A stretch of DNA of 64,000 nucleotides, taken from assembly GCF_024055595.1 (NCBI RefSeq), contig NZ_JAMXOF010000002.1:310001-374000 (forward strand), read 5' to 3'. Numbering within the stretch: position 1 is the stretch's first letter; each line of letters begins with the position of its first letter. Below, piece by piece: positions 1 to 8,660 of this stretch. The DNA comes from Mucilaginibacter aurantiaciroseus. GTDB taxonomy: Bacteria; Bacteroidota; Bacteroidia; Sphingobacteriales; Sphingobacteriaceae. The notes under the pieces are model-generated. The model searched no databases, was not told the origin of the DNA, and saw only the letters and a list, made by a program, of their open reading frames with translations. A program made the position numbers and the translations under genes.

Positions 1-162
1 GTAGTATTGGTAGCTGTTGGTGCAACGCTAATATTTAGTACCAAAAAACAACCCTGGGAAAAAGAAGGCTGGGCTGCCGATAAAAAAGAGGCCGATTTTA
101 CTGCCCAGCCCAAAGCCACCACAACCGAAGAAAACTTAAACGATAACACTCCAACTGTATAA
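1..162 (+). CDS. C-terminal end of an unidentified membrane-anchored protein (partial)
   Basis: The reading frame is open from base 1 to a TAA at 160-162, giving the last 53 residues of a protein that begins outside the window. The visible part starts with a short hydrophobic stretch (VVLVAVGATLIF), probably the end of a transmembrane helix, followed by a charged, low-complexity hydrophilic tail. It ends two bases before the start of the next gene, so the two are probably co-transcribed. In related bacteria a PspC-domain protein often precedes this type of neighbour, but the PspC domain itself would lie upstream and cannot be seen, so the family is left open. Confidence 0.6.
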   Translation, partial: VVLVAVGATLIFSTKKQPWEKEGWAADKKEADFTAQPKATTTEENLNDNTPTV

Positions 163-164
163 TC

Positions 165-1166
165 ATGAAAAGCGAAAAAATTGTACCTGGCCTTATCCTG
201 GTCCTGTTAGGAACCGTATTCCTGTTAAATAATTATAACGTGATAAATTTTCACTGGGGCAACATATGGCACCTTTGGCCAATATTCCTGATCATGGGTG
301 GTGTAAACCTGGTGTTGGCCAATAATAAAACGGTTTGGGTAGCTGCCCTTAAAATAGGTGTGGTAATATTAGGTTTTGCGCTGCTGTTATTTGGGCGTTT
401 TGAAAACCGCTGGTTCTCGCCGTTTAACAGCCGGTGGAACTTTAACGATAAAGGCTGGTATAAAGATAATGATGACGACAACGACAACGACAACGACAAC
501 GATAACGGAAGCGATAGCACCGGCATAGTAAAGGTAGAAGGCAGCAGCACCTATACCGAGCCTTACGTAGCAACTGCAACGGTTGCCAAGCTTAATATAA
601 CCGGTGGCGGTACTGCATATAAGCTGAAAGATACAACCGACCAGCTTTTTTACGTCAAAACTAAAGAGCATTTTAACAGGTATATCTATACACATACCAT
701 GGACGGCGCCACACCAGTAATTAATTTGCGCATGAAAGATAAAAAAGGCCATATCGACTGGGATTCAGACAATGGTAATTCTGCTGAAATAAAGCTGAAC
801 ACAAAGCCAGAATGGGATATCAATATTGATGCTGGGGCTACCGCTCTTGAATTTGATCTTTCGAAATTTAAAATTCAACGGGTTAATATAAACGGTGGTG
901 CGGGTTCTTTTGAAATTAAACTCGGCCAGCCACTTGCAACTACCAACATCGATGTTGAAACCGGTGTATCTAAAGTTGCTATCCAAATACCCCAGAATGC
1001 AGCATGCCGTATCACCTCAAATTCCGGCCTATCATCAACAGATTTTATAGATTTTGTTAGCAAAGGCGACAATGTTTATGAAACCCAGGGATTTGAAGCC
1101 GCTAAAACTAAAATAATCATCAATATGAAAGGTGGCTTATCTAAATTTAAGGTAAGCAAATATTAA
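165..1166 (+). CDS. LiaF-like / DUF5668 membrane protein with acidic repeat linker
   Basis: This 333-residue protein has three hydrophobic segments near residues 5-22, 33-51 and 58-77, an arrangement typical of the LiaI/LiaF/DUF5668 transmembrane module. A very acidic Asp/Asn repeat linker follows at about residues 95-118. The remaining 200 residues are polar and rich in beta-type sequence, as in the C-terminal beta-sheet domain of LiaF-type proteins. LiaF relatives act in envelope-stress sensing at the inner membrane; that role is inferred here. The gene starts two bases after the preceding stop and is probably in one operon with it. The linker is encoded by a tandem hexanucleotide repeat and may vary in length. 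Confidence 0.7.
   Translation: MKSEKIVPGLILVLLGTVFLLNNYNVINFHWGNIWHLWPIFLIMGGVNLVLANNKTVWVAALKIGVVILGFALLLFGRFENRWFSPFNSRWNFNDKGWYKDNDDDNDNDNDNDNGSDSTGIVKVEGSSTYTEPYVATATVAKLNITGGGTAYKLKDTTDQLFYVKTKEHFNRYIYTHTMDGATPVINLRMKDKKGHIDWDSDNGNSAEIKLNTKPEWDINIDAGATALEFDLSKFKIQRVNINGGAGSFEIKLGQPLATTNIDVETGVSKVAIQIPQNAACRITSNSGLSSTDFIDFVSKGDNVYETQGFEAAKTKIIINMKGGLSKFKVSKY
467..507 (+). repeat. Tandem GACAAC hexanucleotide repeat inside a coding region
   Basis: About six imperfect copies of GACAAC/GATAAC encode alternating Asp-Asn in the linker of the LiaF-like protein. The unit is six bases, so gain or loss of units keeps the frame and only changes the linker length. Confidence 0.8.
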
Positions 1167-1175
1167 TAGTTTTTA

Positions 1176-1208
1176 TTGCCGGATGGCTGCACCTAATGTT
1201 TAAATTTG
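1176..1208 (+). promoter_or_regulatory. Candidate Bacteroidota-type promoter for the GYF-RDD gene
   Basis: The sequence TAAATTTG at 1201-1208 fits the Bacteroidota -7 element (TAnnTTTG), with a TTG at 1176-1178, 22 bases upstream, as a possible -33 element. Counting seven bases on places transcription start at about the ATG at 1215, so the message could be leaderless. This is a motif match only. Confidence 0.35.
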
Positions 1209-1214
1209 AACGCT

Positions 1215-1883
1215 ATGCAACCATCCGGCAATACTAAATTACAGCCTAATACCCATGACGAATATACCCTCGTCATCAACGGGAAACCCGATGGCCCCTT
1301 CACTCTTACGCAACTAAAAGAGCGTAAAATTAAGCCCGGCGATTTTGTAAAGACCCCGGCGATGGACGATTACAAAGAAGCCCATGAAATAGCTGCACTA
1401 AGGCAGCTTTTCGGTTTTAAAAGGCAACCGTTGCCCATGCAATATTTCGGTAGTTTCGATCAGCGGGCTATTGCAGCCGTTATAGATTGGCTAATTGTAT
1501 TATTGGTATTTGTATTGACAGCCTTTGTGGTGATGCTGGTGTTATTATTAGCCCTGCCGGGCGATGATAATAAGATCTTAAGAGTTGGTATCACCATCGG
1601 CATTGTAGCCTTAACACCCATTGCCAAGCTAATTTACAACGTACGATTGGAAAGCGGCACCAAGCGCGGCACAATAGGCAAGCAATTAATGAAGATCCGC
1701 GTGTGCGACCTCTACGGCGAGCAGATAACCTCCGGCCAGGCCATGGGCCGCAACCTGGGCAAATACATTTCCACAGCTACATTTTTTATGGGTTATATCA
1801 TGTGCTTCTTCACCGCCAAACAGCAATGCCTGCACGATATGCTGGCAGATACAGTAGTGATCAAAGACAGGCTCGACTCGTAG
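1215..1883 (+). CDS. GYF_2-RDD family membrane protein (first paralog)
   Basis: The N-terminal part has a GYF_2/DUF4339-like pattern (YTLVINGKPDGPFTLTQL), a short domain thought to mediate protein contacts. It is followed by an RDD domain with three or four hydrophobic helices; the phrase FDQRAIAAVIDWLIV contains the characteristic R and D. RDD proteins are inner-membrane proteins of mostly unknown function, some linked to ion transport. The frame also allows a TTG start at 1206, but the ATG at 1215 is preferred. A second protein with the same domain order lies at 6097-6726, and both flank the first tldDE pair, suggesting a shared role with that block. Confidence 0.8.
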   Translation: MQPSGNTKLQPNTHDEYTLVINGKPDGPFTLTQLKERKIKPGDFVKTPAMDDYKEAHEIAALRQLFGFKRQPLPMQYFGSFDQRAIAAVIDWLIVLLVFVLTAFVVMLVLLLALPGDDNKILRVGITIGIVALTPIAKLIYNVRLESGTKRGTIGKQLMKIRVCDLYGEQITSGQAMGRNLGKYISTATFFMGYIMCFFTAKQQCLHDMLADTVVIKDRLDS

Positions 1884-1895
1884 TACTGATAAATG

Positions 1896-1957
1896 TGTCA
1901 GTCTGAGTCTGTCGAAGGCTTCTGCGAGTGGCTAATGGTTCAACAAGCTCAGCATTA
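1896..1957. repeat. Dispersed imperfect palindrome, copy 1 (GAGTCTGTCGAAG / GGTTCAACAAGCTCA)
   Basis: The arms GTCTGTCGAAG and TTCAACAAGC are imperfect inverted repeats separated by about 25 bases. A closely similar element lies at 25293-25359 downstream of dnaK. Both sit just downstream of a gene, as small mobile palindromes often do. Confidence 0.65.
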
Positions 1958-1976
1958 CAATTTGTAGATCGCACAA

Positions 1977-2013
1977 ATATATAGCGATGGGTATAAAACC
2001 CATCGCTATATAT
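1977..2013 (-). terminator. Hairpin downstream of the first tldE
   Basis: A perfect 16-bp stem (1977-1992 with 1998-2013) encloses a 5-base loop. The core GCGATGGGT-N5-ACCCATCGC is identical in stem to the terminator after the second tldE at 18058-18080. No long U-run follows on the minus strand, so it may be weak or bidirectional. Confidence 0.7.
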
Positions 2014-2043
2014 AGTCATGCAAACTAATAACTGCCAACTAAC

Positions 2044-3381
2044 CTAAACCGCGTCAGACAGTGAACTAAACGTAAAGTCCCTTATCCGCATTGGCGGGAT
2101 CAGGGCGCTTTGGCTGCTCTCGCCGCTAACGGTGCGCTCGCTTTTGCCAAGGGCATCCAGGTTGTTCAGCATTATAACAGGGCTCTCGTTAAAGCGCATG
2201 TTTTTGATCGGGAACTTGATCTTACCGTTCTCTATGTAAAAAGTACCATCGCGGGTAAGGCCGGTGTAAAGCAGGGTTTGCGGGTCAACCGGGCGTATGT
2301 ACCACAGGCGGGTAACCAGTATGCCTTTTTCGGTGCCTTTTATCAAGTCTTCCAGGCTTTGTGTGCCACCTTCCATAATAATGTTGGCTGCACCGGGCAC
2401 AGGTTTAACACCCTTCTTTTGCGCCCAGTATCGCGAATAGCTCAAGTTTTTGATAACACCTTTTTCTATCAGGCTCATCTTATCTAAAGGCATGCCTTCG
2501 CCGTCGTAAGTTGTGGCAGGCAGGTCGGGGTTGGTAGGGTCGGCGTAGATGTTGATGCGCTCGTCAACCAGTTTTTCGCCAAGGCGGGTTTTACCGCCCG
2601 GTTTGCTTAAAAAGCTGCGGCCTTCATCGGCACTGCGGGCATCCAGGCTACCGTATAGTTGCTCTAATAATACAATGCCTGCCGCAGGTTCTAATATTAC
2701 GGTGTACTTGCCCGGTTCAATGGCTTTAGCGCCAACAGAGCCGGCTGCTTTTTTAGCAGCTATTAACGAGAAGGCGTTAACATCCAGCTTGCTAACGTCG
2801 TTATAATCCCTGGTAACATAACCCGAGCCCTGCCCGTCTGCCGTGCGCATTGTGGCCGAAAAATTAACGTTGGTGCCGCTGTTGTATACAAACAGGCCTT
2901 TAGAGTTCATCATGGCGCTGCTGGCACAACTGTCTTGCAAAAAGCCGGCGGCTATCAACTTGTTCTGTTTAGATATGTTAAGGCTGTCTTCCACCCATTT
3001 GCTGCGCTGTGCAGGTGTAATAGCCGCTGTTGCCTCTACAAAAGTTTTGCCGTGGGCGGGGTAGGTTTGTGGCCCAAGCATGGGCATATACTCCGGGTTC
3101 TCGGGTGCAAAATGCGCCAGTTCTTCAGCGCGTTTTACCGCTTTTTGTAACAAATCGTCGCTATAATCATTTAACGTAATAACGCCCAGCTTTTTGCCAA
3201 AGGCCGATGATATGGACATGCTGCTGCTGCTGATAGCGCCGCTGGTTGATACGTTGTTACGGGCAAAGCGTACGTTTGCCGAATCTGAACTGTAAATGCT
3301 AACCTGGCATTCATCAGCTTTTGAATAGCTAAGCACCTTTTTTAACAGGGTGCGGCATTCGTTTTCAGTTAATATTGCCAT
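2044..3381 (-). CDS. TldE/PmbA-family metallopeptidase subunit (first copy)
   Basis: This 445-residue protein belongs to the TldE/PmbA family, the partner of TldD. In enterobacteria TldD-TldE forms a heterodimeric zinc metallopeptidase that matures microcin B17 and degrades CcdA; TldE itself lacks the zinc motif, and none is seen here. Family features include PGKYTVILEPAA in mid-protein, SFLSKPGGKTRLGEKLVDE, and the C-terminal FRFNESPVIMLNNL-type block. There is no signal peptide. Its ATG overlaps the tldD stop by one base (TAATG), indicating translational coupling. It is a clear paralog of the protein at 16695-18026. The substrate is unknown; no RiPP precursor gene is visible nearby. Confidence 0.88.
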   Translation of the reverse strand: MAILTENECRTLLKKVLSYSKADECQVSIYSSDSANVRFARNNVSTSGAISSSSMSISSAFGKKLGVITLNDYSDDLLQKAVKRAEELAHFAPENPEYMPMLGPQTYPAHGKTFVEATAAITPAQRSKWVEDSLNISKQNKLIAAGFLQDSCASSAMMNSKGLFVYNSGTNVNFSATMRTADGQGSGYVTRDYNDVSKLDVNAFSLIAAKKAAGSVGAKAIEPGKYTVILEPAAGIVLLEQLYGSLDARSADEGRSFLSKPGGKTRLGEKLVDERINIYADPTNPDLPATTYDGEGMPLDKMSLIEKGVIKNLSYSRYWAQKKGVKPVPGAANIIMEGGTQSLEDLIKGTEKGILVTRLWYIRPVDPQTLLYTGLTRDGTFYIENGKIKFPIKNMRFNESPVIMLNNLDALGKSERTVSGESSQSALIPPMRIRDFTFSSLSDAV

Positions 3382-5015
3382 TATATTTTTCTTGCTGTGT
3401 TAATTACGTTAACCCCGTTAAAACGGGCTGTTGATGAACCATGAGATACCGCGCTTGATTGCATTGGCTGGCCCTTGCCATCAAAGAAAGATCCGCCCAA
3501 ACGGTAATCGTCCTTATCGCAAACAGCCGTACATGAATTCCAAAACTCCTGCGTGTTGGCCTGGTAGGCAACATCGTTTAGCATACCCACTATTTTACCA
3601 TTCCTGATCTCGTAATAAAGCTGACCGCTAAACTGGAAGTTGTAACGCTGCTGATCTATCGAGAACGAGCTATCGCCGATGATGTAAATACCTTTCTCCA
3701 CGTTTTTGATCATATCCGCAGGCGACATTTTCTCCTTGCCCGGCAGCAGCGAGATATTTGGCATGCGCTGGAACTGTACGTCTTTCCAGCTTTGCGCGTA
3801 GCAACAGCCTTGCGATTCTTTTAGCCCGATGATGTGTGCCTGGTCGCGGATGGCCTGGTAATTTACCAGTATCCCGTCCTTAATAATATCCCACTGTTTA
3901 GTGCCTACGCCCTCATCATCATAACCAACCGCGCCAAGCGAACCCGGCTGCAGTTTATCGGCCACAATGTTTACGTTTTTACTGCCGAAGTTGAACTTGC
4001 CTGTTTTCCACTTATCTAAAGTTAAGAAACTGGTACCGGCAAAGTTGGCTTCGTAACCCAGCACACGGTCAAGTTCTGATGGGTGGCCTACCGATTCATG
4101 GATGGTTAACCACAGGTGACTTGGATCAAGCACCAGGTCGTACTTGCCCGGCTCTACCGTTTTTGCCTTTAGTTTTTCGGCAACCTGCAATGCTGCCGCG
4201 CCTGCATCTTCCAGCATATCGTAGCGGTCGCGGTATAGGGTGGTTTGGCTTTTTATCTTTTCGCTTGCCATAGGCATCAGGTATTCGTAACCCATGCCCC
4301 TCGGCGCGCTAAGCGAGCTGCGGGTTTCAAACTTGCCGCTTTTGTCGTCAATTTTGGTAACCCCGAAAACCGGCCAGATGCGGTGGATATCCTGGTCTAT
4401 GTACGAGCCATCGGTAGAGGCAAAGTATTTTTGCTCATTCACCAAAAACAACACCGAGTTAACGTAGTTGGCGCCATTTTTAAAGGCAGCGTCGTTTACA
4501 GATAACAGCAGGTCGGTTTTTTCCTTCATGGGTACCTCAAAAGCGTTACGCTCTATCGGGGTTTTCCAGGTAACTTCGCCGTAGCCCTTTTGTGGGGCCA
4601 GCTGTACCGGCTCGCTTTGTATACGCGAGTTTTCTTTGGCAATGGCAACGGCGGTTTCGGCAGCGCGTGCAATGCTATCGTTATCCAGCTTATCTGTAGC
4701 GGCAAAGCCCCAGCAGCCGTTGGCAATAACGCGGATGCCCATGCCGTAGCTTTCGGTATCTACTATGTTCTCAATGTTTTTATCGCGGGTAACCACAAAC
4801 TCGTTCAGGTAGCGGCCAAGGCGCACATCTGTATAAGTAGCGCCTTTAGCGCGGGCTGCGTTAAGTGCCACATCGCTCATGCGTTTTTTAATGGCCACAT
4901 CAACATCGCGCATGCGCGTGCCGGGCACAATGGGCGAACCCACCGCCGTAAACTGGCTAAGCATAGATGCACTAATGCCCATGCCCGTAAGGTAAAGGAA
5001 ATCTTTTCTTTTCAA
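3381..5015 (-). CDS. TldD-family zinc metallopeptidase (first copy), TTG start
   Basis: This 544-residue protein carries the TldD zinc motif HESVGH at residues 306-311, in the context LWLTIHESVGHPSELDRV. The N-terminus (KRKDFLYLTGMGISASML) resembles a Tat signal but has KRK rather than two arginines. The only usable start is TTG at 5015, because an in-frame TGA lies three codons upstream; its paralog at 15054 also starts with TTG at the same point. The usual GMCGK-type third-ligand motif is not obvious; a Cys pair lies shortly upstream in FWNSCTAVCDKDD. It overlaps the downstream tldE by one base. The role is probably TldD-TldE peptidase; the substrate is unknown. Confidence 0.88.
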   Translation of the reverse strand: MKRKDFLYLTGMGISASMLSQFTAVGSPIVPGTRMRDVDVAIKKRMSDVALNAARAKGATYTDVRLGRYLNEFVVTRDKNIENIVDTESYGMGIRVIANGCWGFAATDKLDNDSIARAAETAVAIAKENSRIQSEPVQLAPQKGYGEVTWKTPIERNAFEVPMKEKTDLLLSVNDAAFKNGANYVNSVLFLVNEQKYFASTDGSYIDQDIHRIWPVFGVTKIDDKSGKFETRSSLSAPRGMGYEYLMPMASEKIKSQTTLYRDRYDMLEDAGAAALQVAEKLKAKTVEPGKYDLVLDPSHLWLTIHESVGHPSELDRVLGYEANFAGTSFLTLDKWKTGKFNFGSKNVNIVADKLQPGSLGAVGYDDEGVGTKQWDIIKDGILVNYQAIRDQAHIIGLKESQGCCYAQSWKDVQFQRMPNISLLPGKEKMSPADMIKNVEKGIYIIGDSSFSIDQQRYNFQFSGQLYYEIRNGKIVGMLNDVAYQANTQEFWNSCTAVCDKDDYRLGGSFFDGKGQPMQSSAVSHGSSTARFNGVNVINTARKI

Positions 5016-6096
5016 AGTGGGTCAGTATTAAAGCCTAAATATAGCGATTAAAGGAAGATGTGCAAATATGCGGATATGCGGATATGCAGATGTGGGAAAT
5101 GTGCAGATGTGCAGATATGCAAATGTGTGGATGAGGGAAAAATGTGCAAGTGGGGGAAATATGCAGATGTTTTTAAGTTCCCCTCTTGAGAGAGGTTAGG
5201 GGTGTGTTATACGAGCGACGTGTGTCTGCTCAATCACTATTGAACAAGTGAACTAATGAACCAACAAGAAAAGCAATTGCAGTAGTGCTTCGGTTGGGGC
5301 AGCCCCTCCGTTAGCCAACGGATATACGAGGTATACGCTGCTATCGGGTTTAGGTGGGGGTGGGGCTGTGAAGGTAGGGGCACACGCGGTGGGCGAGCGC
5401 CAGCAAGGGGGGTGGCTGAAGATTGTCTGAACCTTGATTTATAGGATTATCCGGATTACAGGACTTTTAAAAATCGGAAACATCGGGCAAATCATCTTAA
5501 TCGAAGTTCAAAACCAATTGAGCCTGACGAACCGAACGATGACCTAAAACCTGCGGCATAGTGTAACACACGGGTGGCACCTCAACTGATAAAGCACTAA
5601 CTTTAATAGGGTGTTACCAAGCCGCGACTTTTCTTTGGTTACTTTCTTTTGAGAGAAAAGAAAGTGACAACCACTGACGATTCATAAAGCACCAACCCAT
5701 ATCTAACGAAGAACTAATTAACGCCTTATCATATCTTACAAGATTTCTCTTCGTGCCTTTTTCGAAATGATAAGTTGGAGAGTAGTTGCAGCTTGTCCGA
5801 ACCTTAATCAGGTGCAGAAAGAGGGAGTCCTATACTGCACCGTTTTGTTCATCAAATGGCTTATTCCCCGGCGAAACCAAGGCGAAAAAAAGTCATTTAT
5901 GAGCGTAAAAACAAGTGTAATTTTTAAATACAAAGTGGTGGCGCAGTTATGTCAGTACTTAAATTGTTAATTAGTTGGTTATCAGAATGTTCATGATGTT
6001 AGCCGTGTGTTAACAAGCGTGAACGTGAACATTTTGAGGTGGGCAGCGTACCAAAGGGTCTCCGCTAACCAGCGGAGGAGATTTAAAAAGGGGGCT
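5016..6096. other. 1.1-kb intergenic mosaic of repeats, no convincing gene
   Basis: This stretch holds no ORF with protein-like composition. From left to right it contains degenerate short tandem repeats (5057-5170), a fragment of the CCCCTCTC/GAGAGG element (about 5178-5205), a G-rich stretch (about 5340-5415), a repeat of the type TTTATAGGATTATCCGGATT (about 5440-5475), a strong hairpin built on ACTTTCTTTT / AAAAGAAAGT (about 5639-5670), the motif CGTGAACGTGAACA (6018-6031), and a hairpin TCTCCGCT / AGCGGAGGAGA (about 6058-6080) that could help terminate the minus-strand gene ending at 6097. A 67-codon ORF at 5767-5970 looks spurious. Confidence 0.6.
5057..5170. repeat. Degenerate short tandem repeats (ATGCAGAT / GTGCAGAT)
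   Basis: At least ten imperfect units of six to eight bases related to ATGCAGAT, GTGCAGAT and ATGCGGAT are strung together upstream of the first tldD. There is no coding potential. The pattern looks like slippage-derived repeat expansion. Confidence 0.7.
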
Positions 6097-6726
6097 CTAC
6101 CTATTCCGTACCAGCACGTAGGTTTTAGCGATCTTATCGTGCCAGGCTTGTTTGCGGTCGTCCCACAGTATGCTCAGGTAACCTAAAAGCAGGGCCATTT
6201 GGGATAATATTTTGCTGAAGTTACGGATGAGGGCTTTACCGTATTTGAGCTTGCGGCCATCTTCATCAACTACCACCAGTCCGCAGAAACGTTTGCCCAG
6301 GCTGCCCTGTATGGGCGATGCTTCCAACGCGGCATTATACAAAGCGAAAACCACAAAATTAAGCAGGCTTATTTGCAGGAAAAAGGGCAGGTCGTCGGTC
6401 GTCATCTTATTCTCGGCTATTTTTTTGTAAAGCGGGGCGGTAAGATCTGATGTGAAAAGCGACATGATATTGGTGATGATAAACGAATCGATAAAGTAAG
6501 CCAGCAGCCTCCACCAAAAACCGGCAAGATTATCTTCGGTAGGGAAGATGATGCCGGTGGCCTCAAAGTAATTAAAAAACTCGGGCAGATCGGCCGCGCG
6601 TTGCCAGTCGTCGGCCCCCGGGGATAGCACCATGGTATCTAAATCGATACCCATTTCCGTCAATTCTTCTAAAGTATAAGGGCCCTTTTCTTCATTGCCC
6701 TGCGATATGTGGTAACCGTCTGTCAT
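6097..6726 (-). CDS. GYF_2-RDD family membrane protein (second paralog)
   Basis: A 209-residue protein with a GYF_2-like N-terminus (YHISQGNEEKGPYTLEEL, ending with the typical W in DDWQRAADLPEF) followed by an RDD domain. The RDD start is visible in LAGFWWRLLAYFIDSFII, where R and D sit in the first helix; two more hydrophobic helices follow. It has the same architecture as the protein at 1215-1883, but is diverged. It lies on the minus strand downstream of the DUF4159 gene with a 48-base gap and is probably co-transcribed with it. The role is inferred only from association with the TldDE/MoxR block. Confidence 0.8.
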   Translation of the reverse strand: MTDGYHISQGNEEKGPYTLEELTEMGIDLDTMVLSPGADDWQRAADLPEFFNYFEATGIIFPTEDNLAGFWWRLLAYFIDSFIITNIMSLFTSDLTAPLYKKIAENKMTTDDLPFFLQISLLNFVVFALYNAALEASPIQGSLGKRFCGLVVVDEDGRKLKYGKALIRNFSKILSQMALLLGYLSILWDDRKQAWHDKIAKTYVLVRNR

Positions 6727-6774
6727 GCGTGTTTTAAAACTTGGCGAAAGGTAAGCAAAATTGGCGTTACCCGT

Positions 6775-7401
6775 TCAGGAATTCATGGCGTAAACAATAA
6801 TATTCACCCCAAATTTGGTGTTATCTTCTGCCAGGAAGCGTTTGTTGCGGTAATCGTAATCCCACTCGCAGCCGTAATCTTTACTACTGTACAGTACACC
6901 TATGCGGCCATTTATTTCAATGGCTTTCAGGTAGTCGTGCACCAGGTCGTCGCCCCAGCCGTTCAGCTCAAAGGAGGTGGTAGGCGGGCCTTTCTCAAAC
7001 TTAAAGAACGAACTGTAGAGCTTATGGTTATTGGGGATCTTTTTCATGGCCGCCGGTCCAAACAAAGCCACCATCTGCGCCTCGAACGATTTGGCGAACA
7101 GGCCGTCGATATCGTGGTTGCAATCGTCTACAAACACAAAACCCCCGTTTTGCACGTACTTTTTAAAGTTGGCTTTCTCTTTGGCATCAAACTGAACCAG
7201 CTTATGCCCGCTGAGATAGCAAAAGGGGTAGGCAAAAATGTCATCGCTGCTTAGCGGGATCACCTTCTCGTGCTCGTCGATAGCGATGGTGGTGTACTCC
7301 AGCAGGGAATTAAGCAGGTTGGAAGGCATGCGCTGATCGGTATCCCAATCGCCGCTGTGGTAGCTTAACCTTGTAAAAGTGAATTTTTGCCCGTATGCCA
7401 T
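6775..7401 (-). CDS. DUF4159 domain protein
   Basis: This 208-residue protein matches the DUF4159 pattern: FTFTRLSYHSGDWDTD near the N-terminus, FAYPFCYLSGH, then YVQNGGFVFVDDCNHDIDG, an arrangement resembling an inactive glutamine-amidotransferase-like or flavodoxin-like fold. No signal peptide is present. DUF4159 proteins are typically found with MoxR ATPases, DUF58 proteins and BatA-type membrane proteins, and this one is divergent from just such an operon starting at 7665. The 263-base interval between them should hold both promoters. The molecular function of the family is unknown. Confidence 0.8.
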   Translation of the reverse strand: MAYGQKFTFTRLSYHSGDWDTDQRMPSNLLNSLLEYTTIAIDEHEKVIPLSSDDIFAYPFCYLSGHKLVQFDAKEKANFKKYVQNGGFVFVDDCNHDIDGLFAKSFEAQMVALFGPAAMKKIPNNHKLYSSFFKFEKGPPTTSFELNGWGDDLVHDYLKAIEINGRIGVLYSSKDYGCEWDYDYRNKRFLAEDNTKFGVNIIVYAMNS

Positions 7402-7562
7402 CTATATTAAACCCCGGTTTTATCGTGACTAAAATTAAAACAAAAATACTGCCCGCTTAAATTAATAAACCGATGATGTTGTAAAGTTTTAGATACTTTA
7501 ATGAGATTTTGACAAAAAAGCATGGTATTTAGTTAAAAGCATAATATCTTGTAGCCTCATTA

Positions 7563-7649
7563 GCCTCACCCCGGTCCTCTCCAAAGTAGATGGAGTTTGT
7601 AAGTGGGTTTATAAAGCCCCCTCTCCTTTAGAGAGGGTTGGGGTGAGGC
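7563..7649. repeat. 87-bp palindromic element with GCCTCACCCC / GGGGTGAGGC ends
   Basis: The terminal 10-base arms 7563-7572 and 7640-7649 are exact inverted repeats. Inside is a second hairpin CCCCTCTCC-TTTA-GAGAGGG. The element ends 15 bases before the TTG start of moxR, so it occupies the moxR leader. Related pieces occur at 8661, 9650, inside ispG and at 5178. Confidence 0.8.
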
Positions 7650-7664
7650 CGAAATACAAATACA

Positions 7665-8660
7665 TTGGAACTTACCGAGAAAAATATACAAACCCTGCTA
7701 CAAAAACTGCCTCAGTTAAAAACCGAGATCCAGAAGGTTATTGTGGGGCAGGATGCCATTTTGGATGAATTGCTGGTGGCATTTTTAGCAGGCGGGCATT
7801 GCCTGTTAGAGGGTGTACCCGGCCTGGCAAAGACGCTGATCGTTAAAACTATGTCGCGGGCTTTGCATTTGGCGTTTAGGCGCATCCAGTTTACGCCAGA
7901 TCTGATGCCGACGGATATCATCGGCACCGAGATTTTGGAGGAAGACCACGCAACGGGCAAACGCTTTTTTAAGTTTAATAAAGGCCCGCTATTCGCCAAT
8001 ATTATCCTGGCCGATGAGATCAACCGGACACCGCCTAAAACACAGGCGGCATTGTTGGAGGCCATGCAGGAATTTGAGGTAACCTATGGCGGGCAAACCT
8101 ACCCGCTGGATAAGCCTTTCTTTATCCTGGCTACCCAAAACCCAATAGAGCAGGCAGGAACGTATCCTTTGCCCGAGGCACAACTCGACAGGTTTTTACT
8201 GCTGATAAAAATCGGTTACCCAACCCCCGAAGAAGAATTTACGATACTAAACCGCACCACCGGCACCAAAAAAGCCGATGTGCAGGCCGTAATAACCGCC
8301 GAAGAAATTATACAGGCGCAAGCCCTGGTAAGGCAGGTAACCATCAACGAGGACCTAACCCGCTACGTTAGCGAACTGATCCGTGCCACCCGCCCCGATA
8401 CTACCACCGTTGCTTATATAAAAGAGTGGGTACGCTGGGGTGCAGGCCCGCGCGCAGGGCAGGCGTTGATATTAACTGCCAAAGCAAGGGCTTTGCTAAA
8501 AGGGAGATATTCGGTACTAATGGAGGATATCCACGCCATGGCCCCGGCCGTGTTAAGGCACCGCATACTCATGAACTTTAAAGCCGAGGCAGAAGGCATC
8601 AACTCCGACAGGGTAACCGAGGAGTTGATAAAAGTGGTTGAACGTAAAGGCGCGCTGTAG
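7665..8660 (+). CDS. MoxR-family AAA+ ATPase
   Basis: This 331-residue protein has a Walker A motif GVPGLAKT at residues 50-57, a Walker B IILADEINR at about 113-121, and a sensor-1 stretch ATQNPIEQAGTYPLPEAQLDRF, all typical of MoxR AAA+ ATPases. MoxR proteins act as chaperone-like ATPases with von Willebrand factor A partners, and the next gene is such a DUF58 protein. The start is TTG at 7665: an in-frame TGA lies six codons upstream, and the next Met falls after Walker A. It leads the operon with DUF58, BatA-like and two large membrane proteins. A palindromic repeat occupies its leader. Confidence 0.92.
   Translation: MELTEKNIQTLLQKLPQLKTEIQKVIVGQDAILDELLVAFLAGGHCLLEGVPGLAKTLIVKTMSRALHLAFRRIQFTPDLMPTDIIGTEILEEDHATGKRFFKFNKGPLFANIILADEINRTPPKTQAALLEAMQEFEVTYGGQTYPLDKPFFILATQNPIEQAGTYPLPEAQLDRFLLLIKIGYPTPEEEFTILNRTTGTKKADVQAVITAEEIIQAQALVRQVTINEDLTRYVSELIRATRPDTTTVAYIKEWVRWGAGPRAGQALILTAKARALLKGRYSVLMEDIHAMAPAVLRHRILMNFKAEAEGINSDRVTEELIKVVERKGAL

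Noticed and set aside
251..752. Minus-strand ORFs with Ser-Leu and Val repeats
   Set aside because: They are shadows of the Asp-Asn hexanucleotide repeat in the plus-strand LiaF-like gene; the composition is repeat driven.
2110..4505. Plus-strand ORFs of 60-125 codons opposite tldD and tldE
   Set aside because: Opposite-strand shadows of strongly coding genes with no independent motif.
5767..5970. 67-residue plus-strand ORF upstream of the GYF-RDD gene
   Set aside because: No protein-like composition or start context, and it runs through repeat-rich sequence; kept only as part of the gap description.
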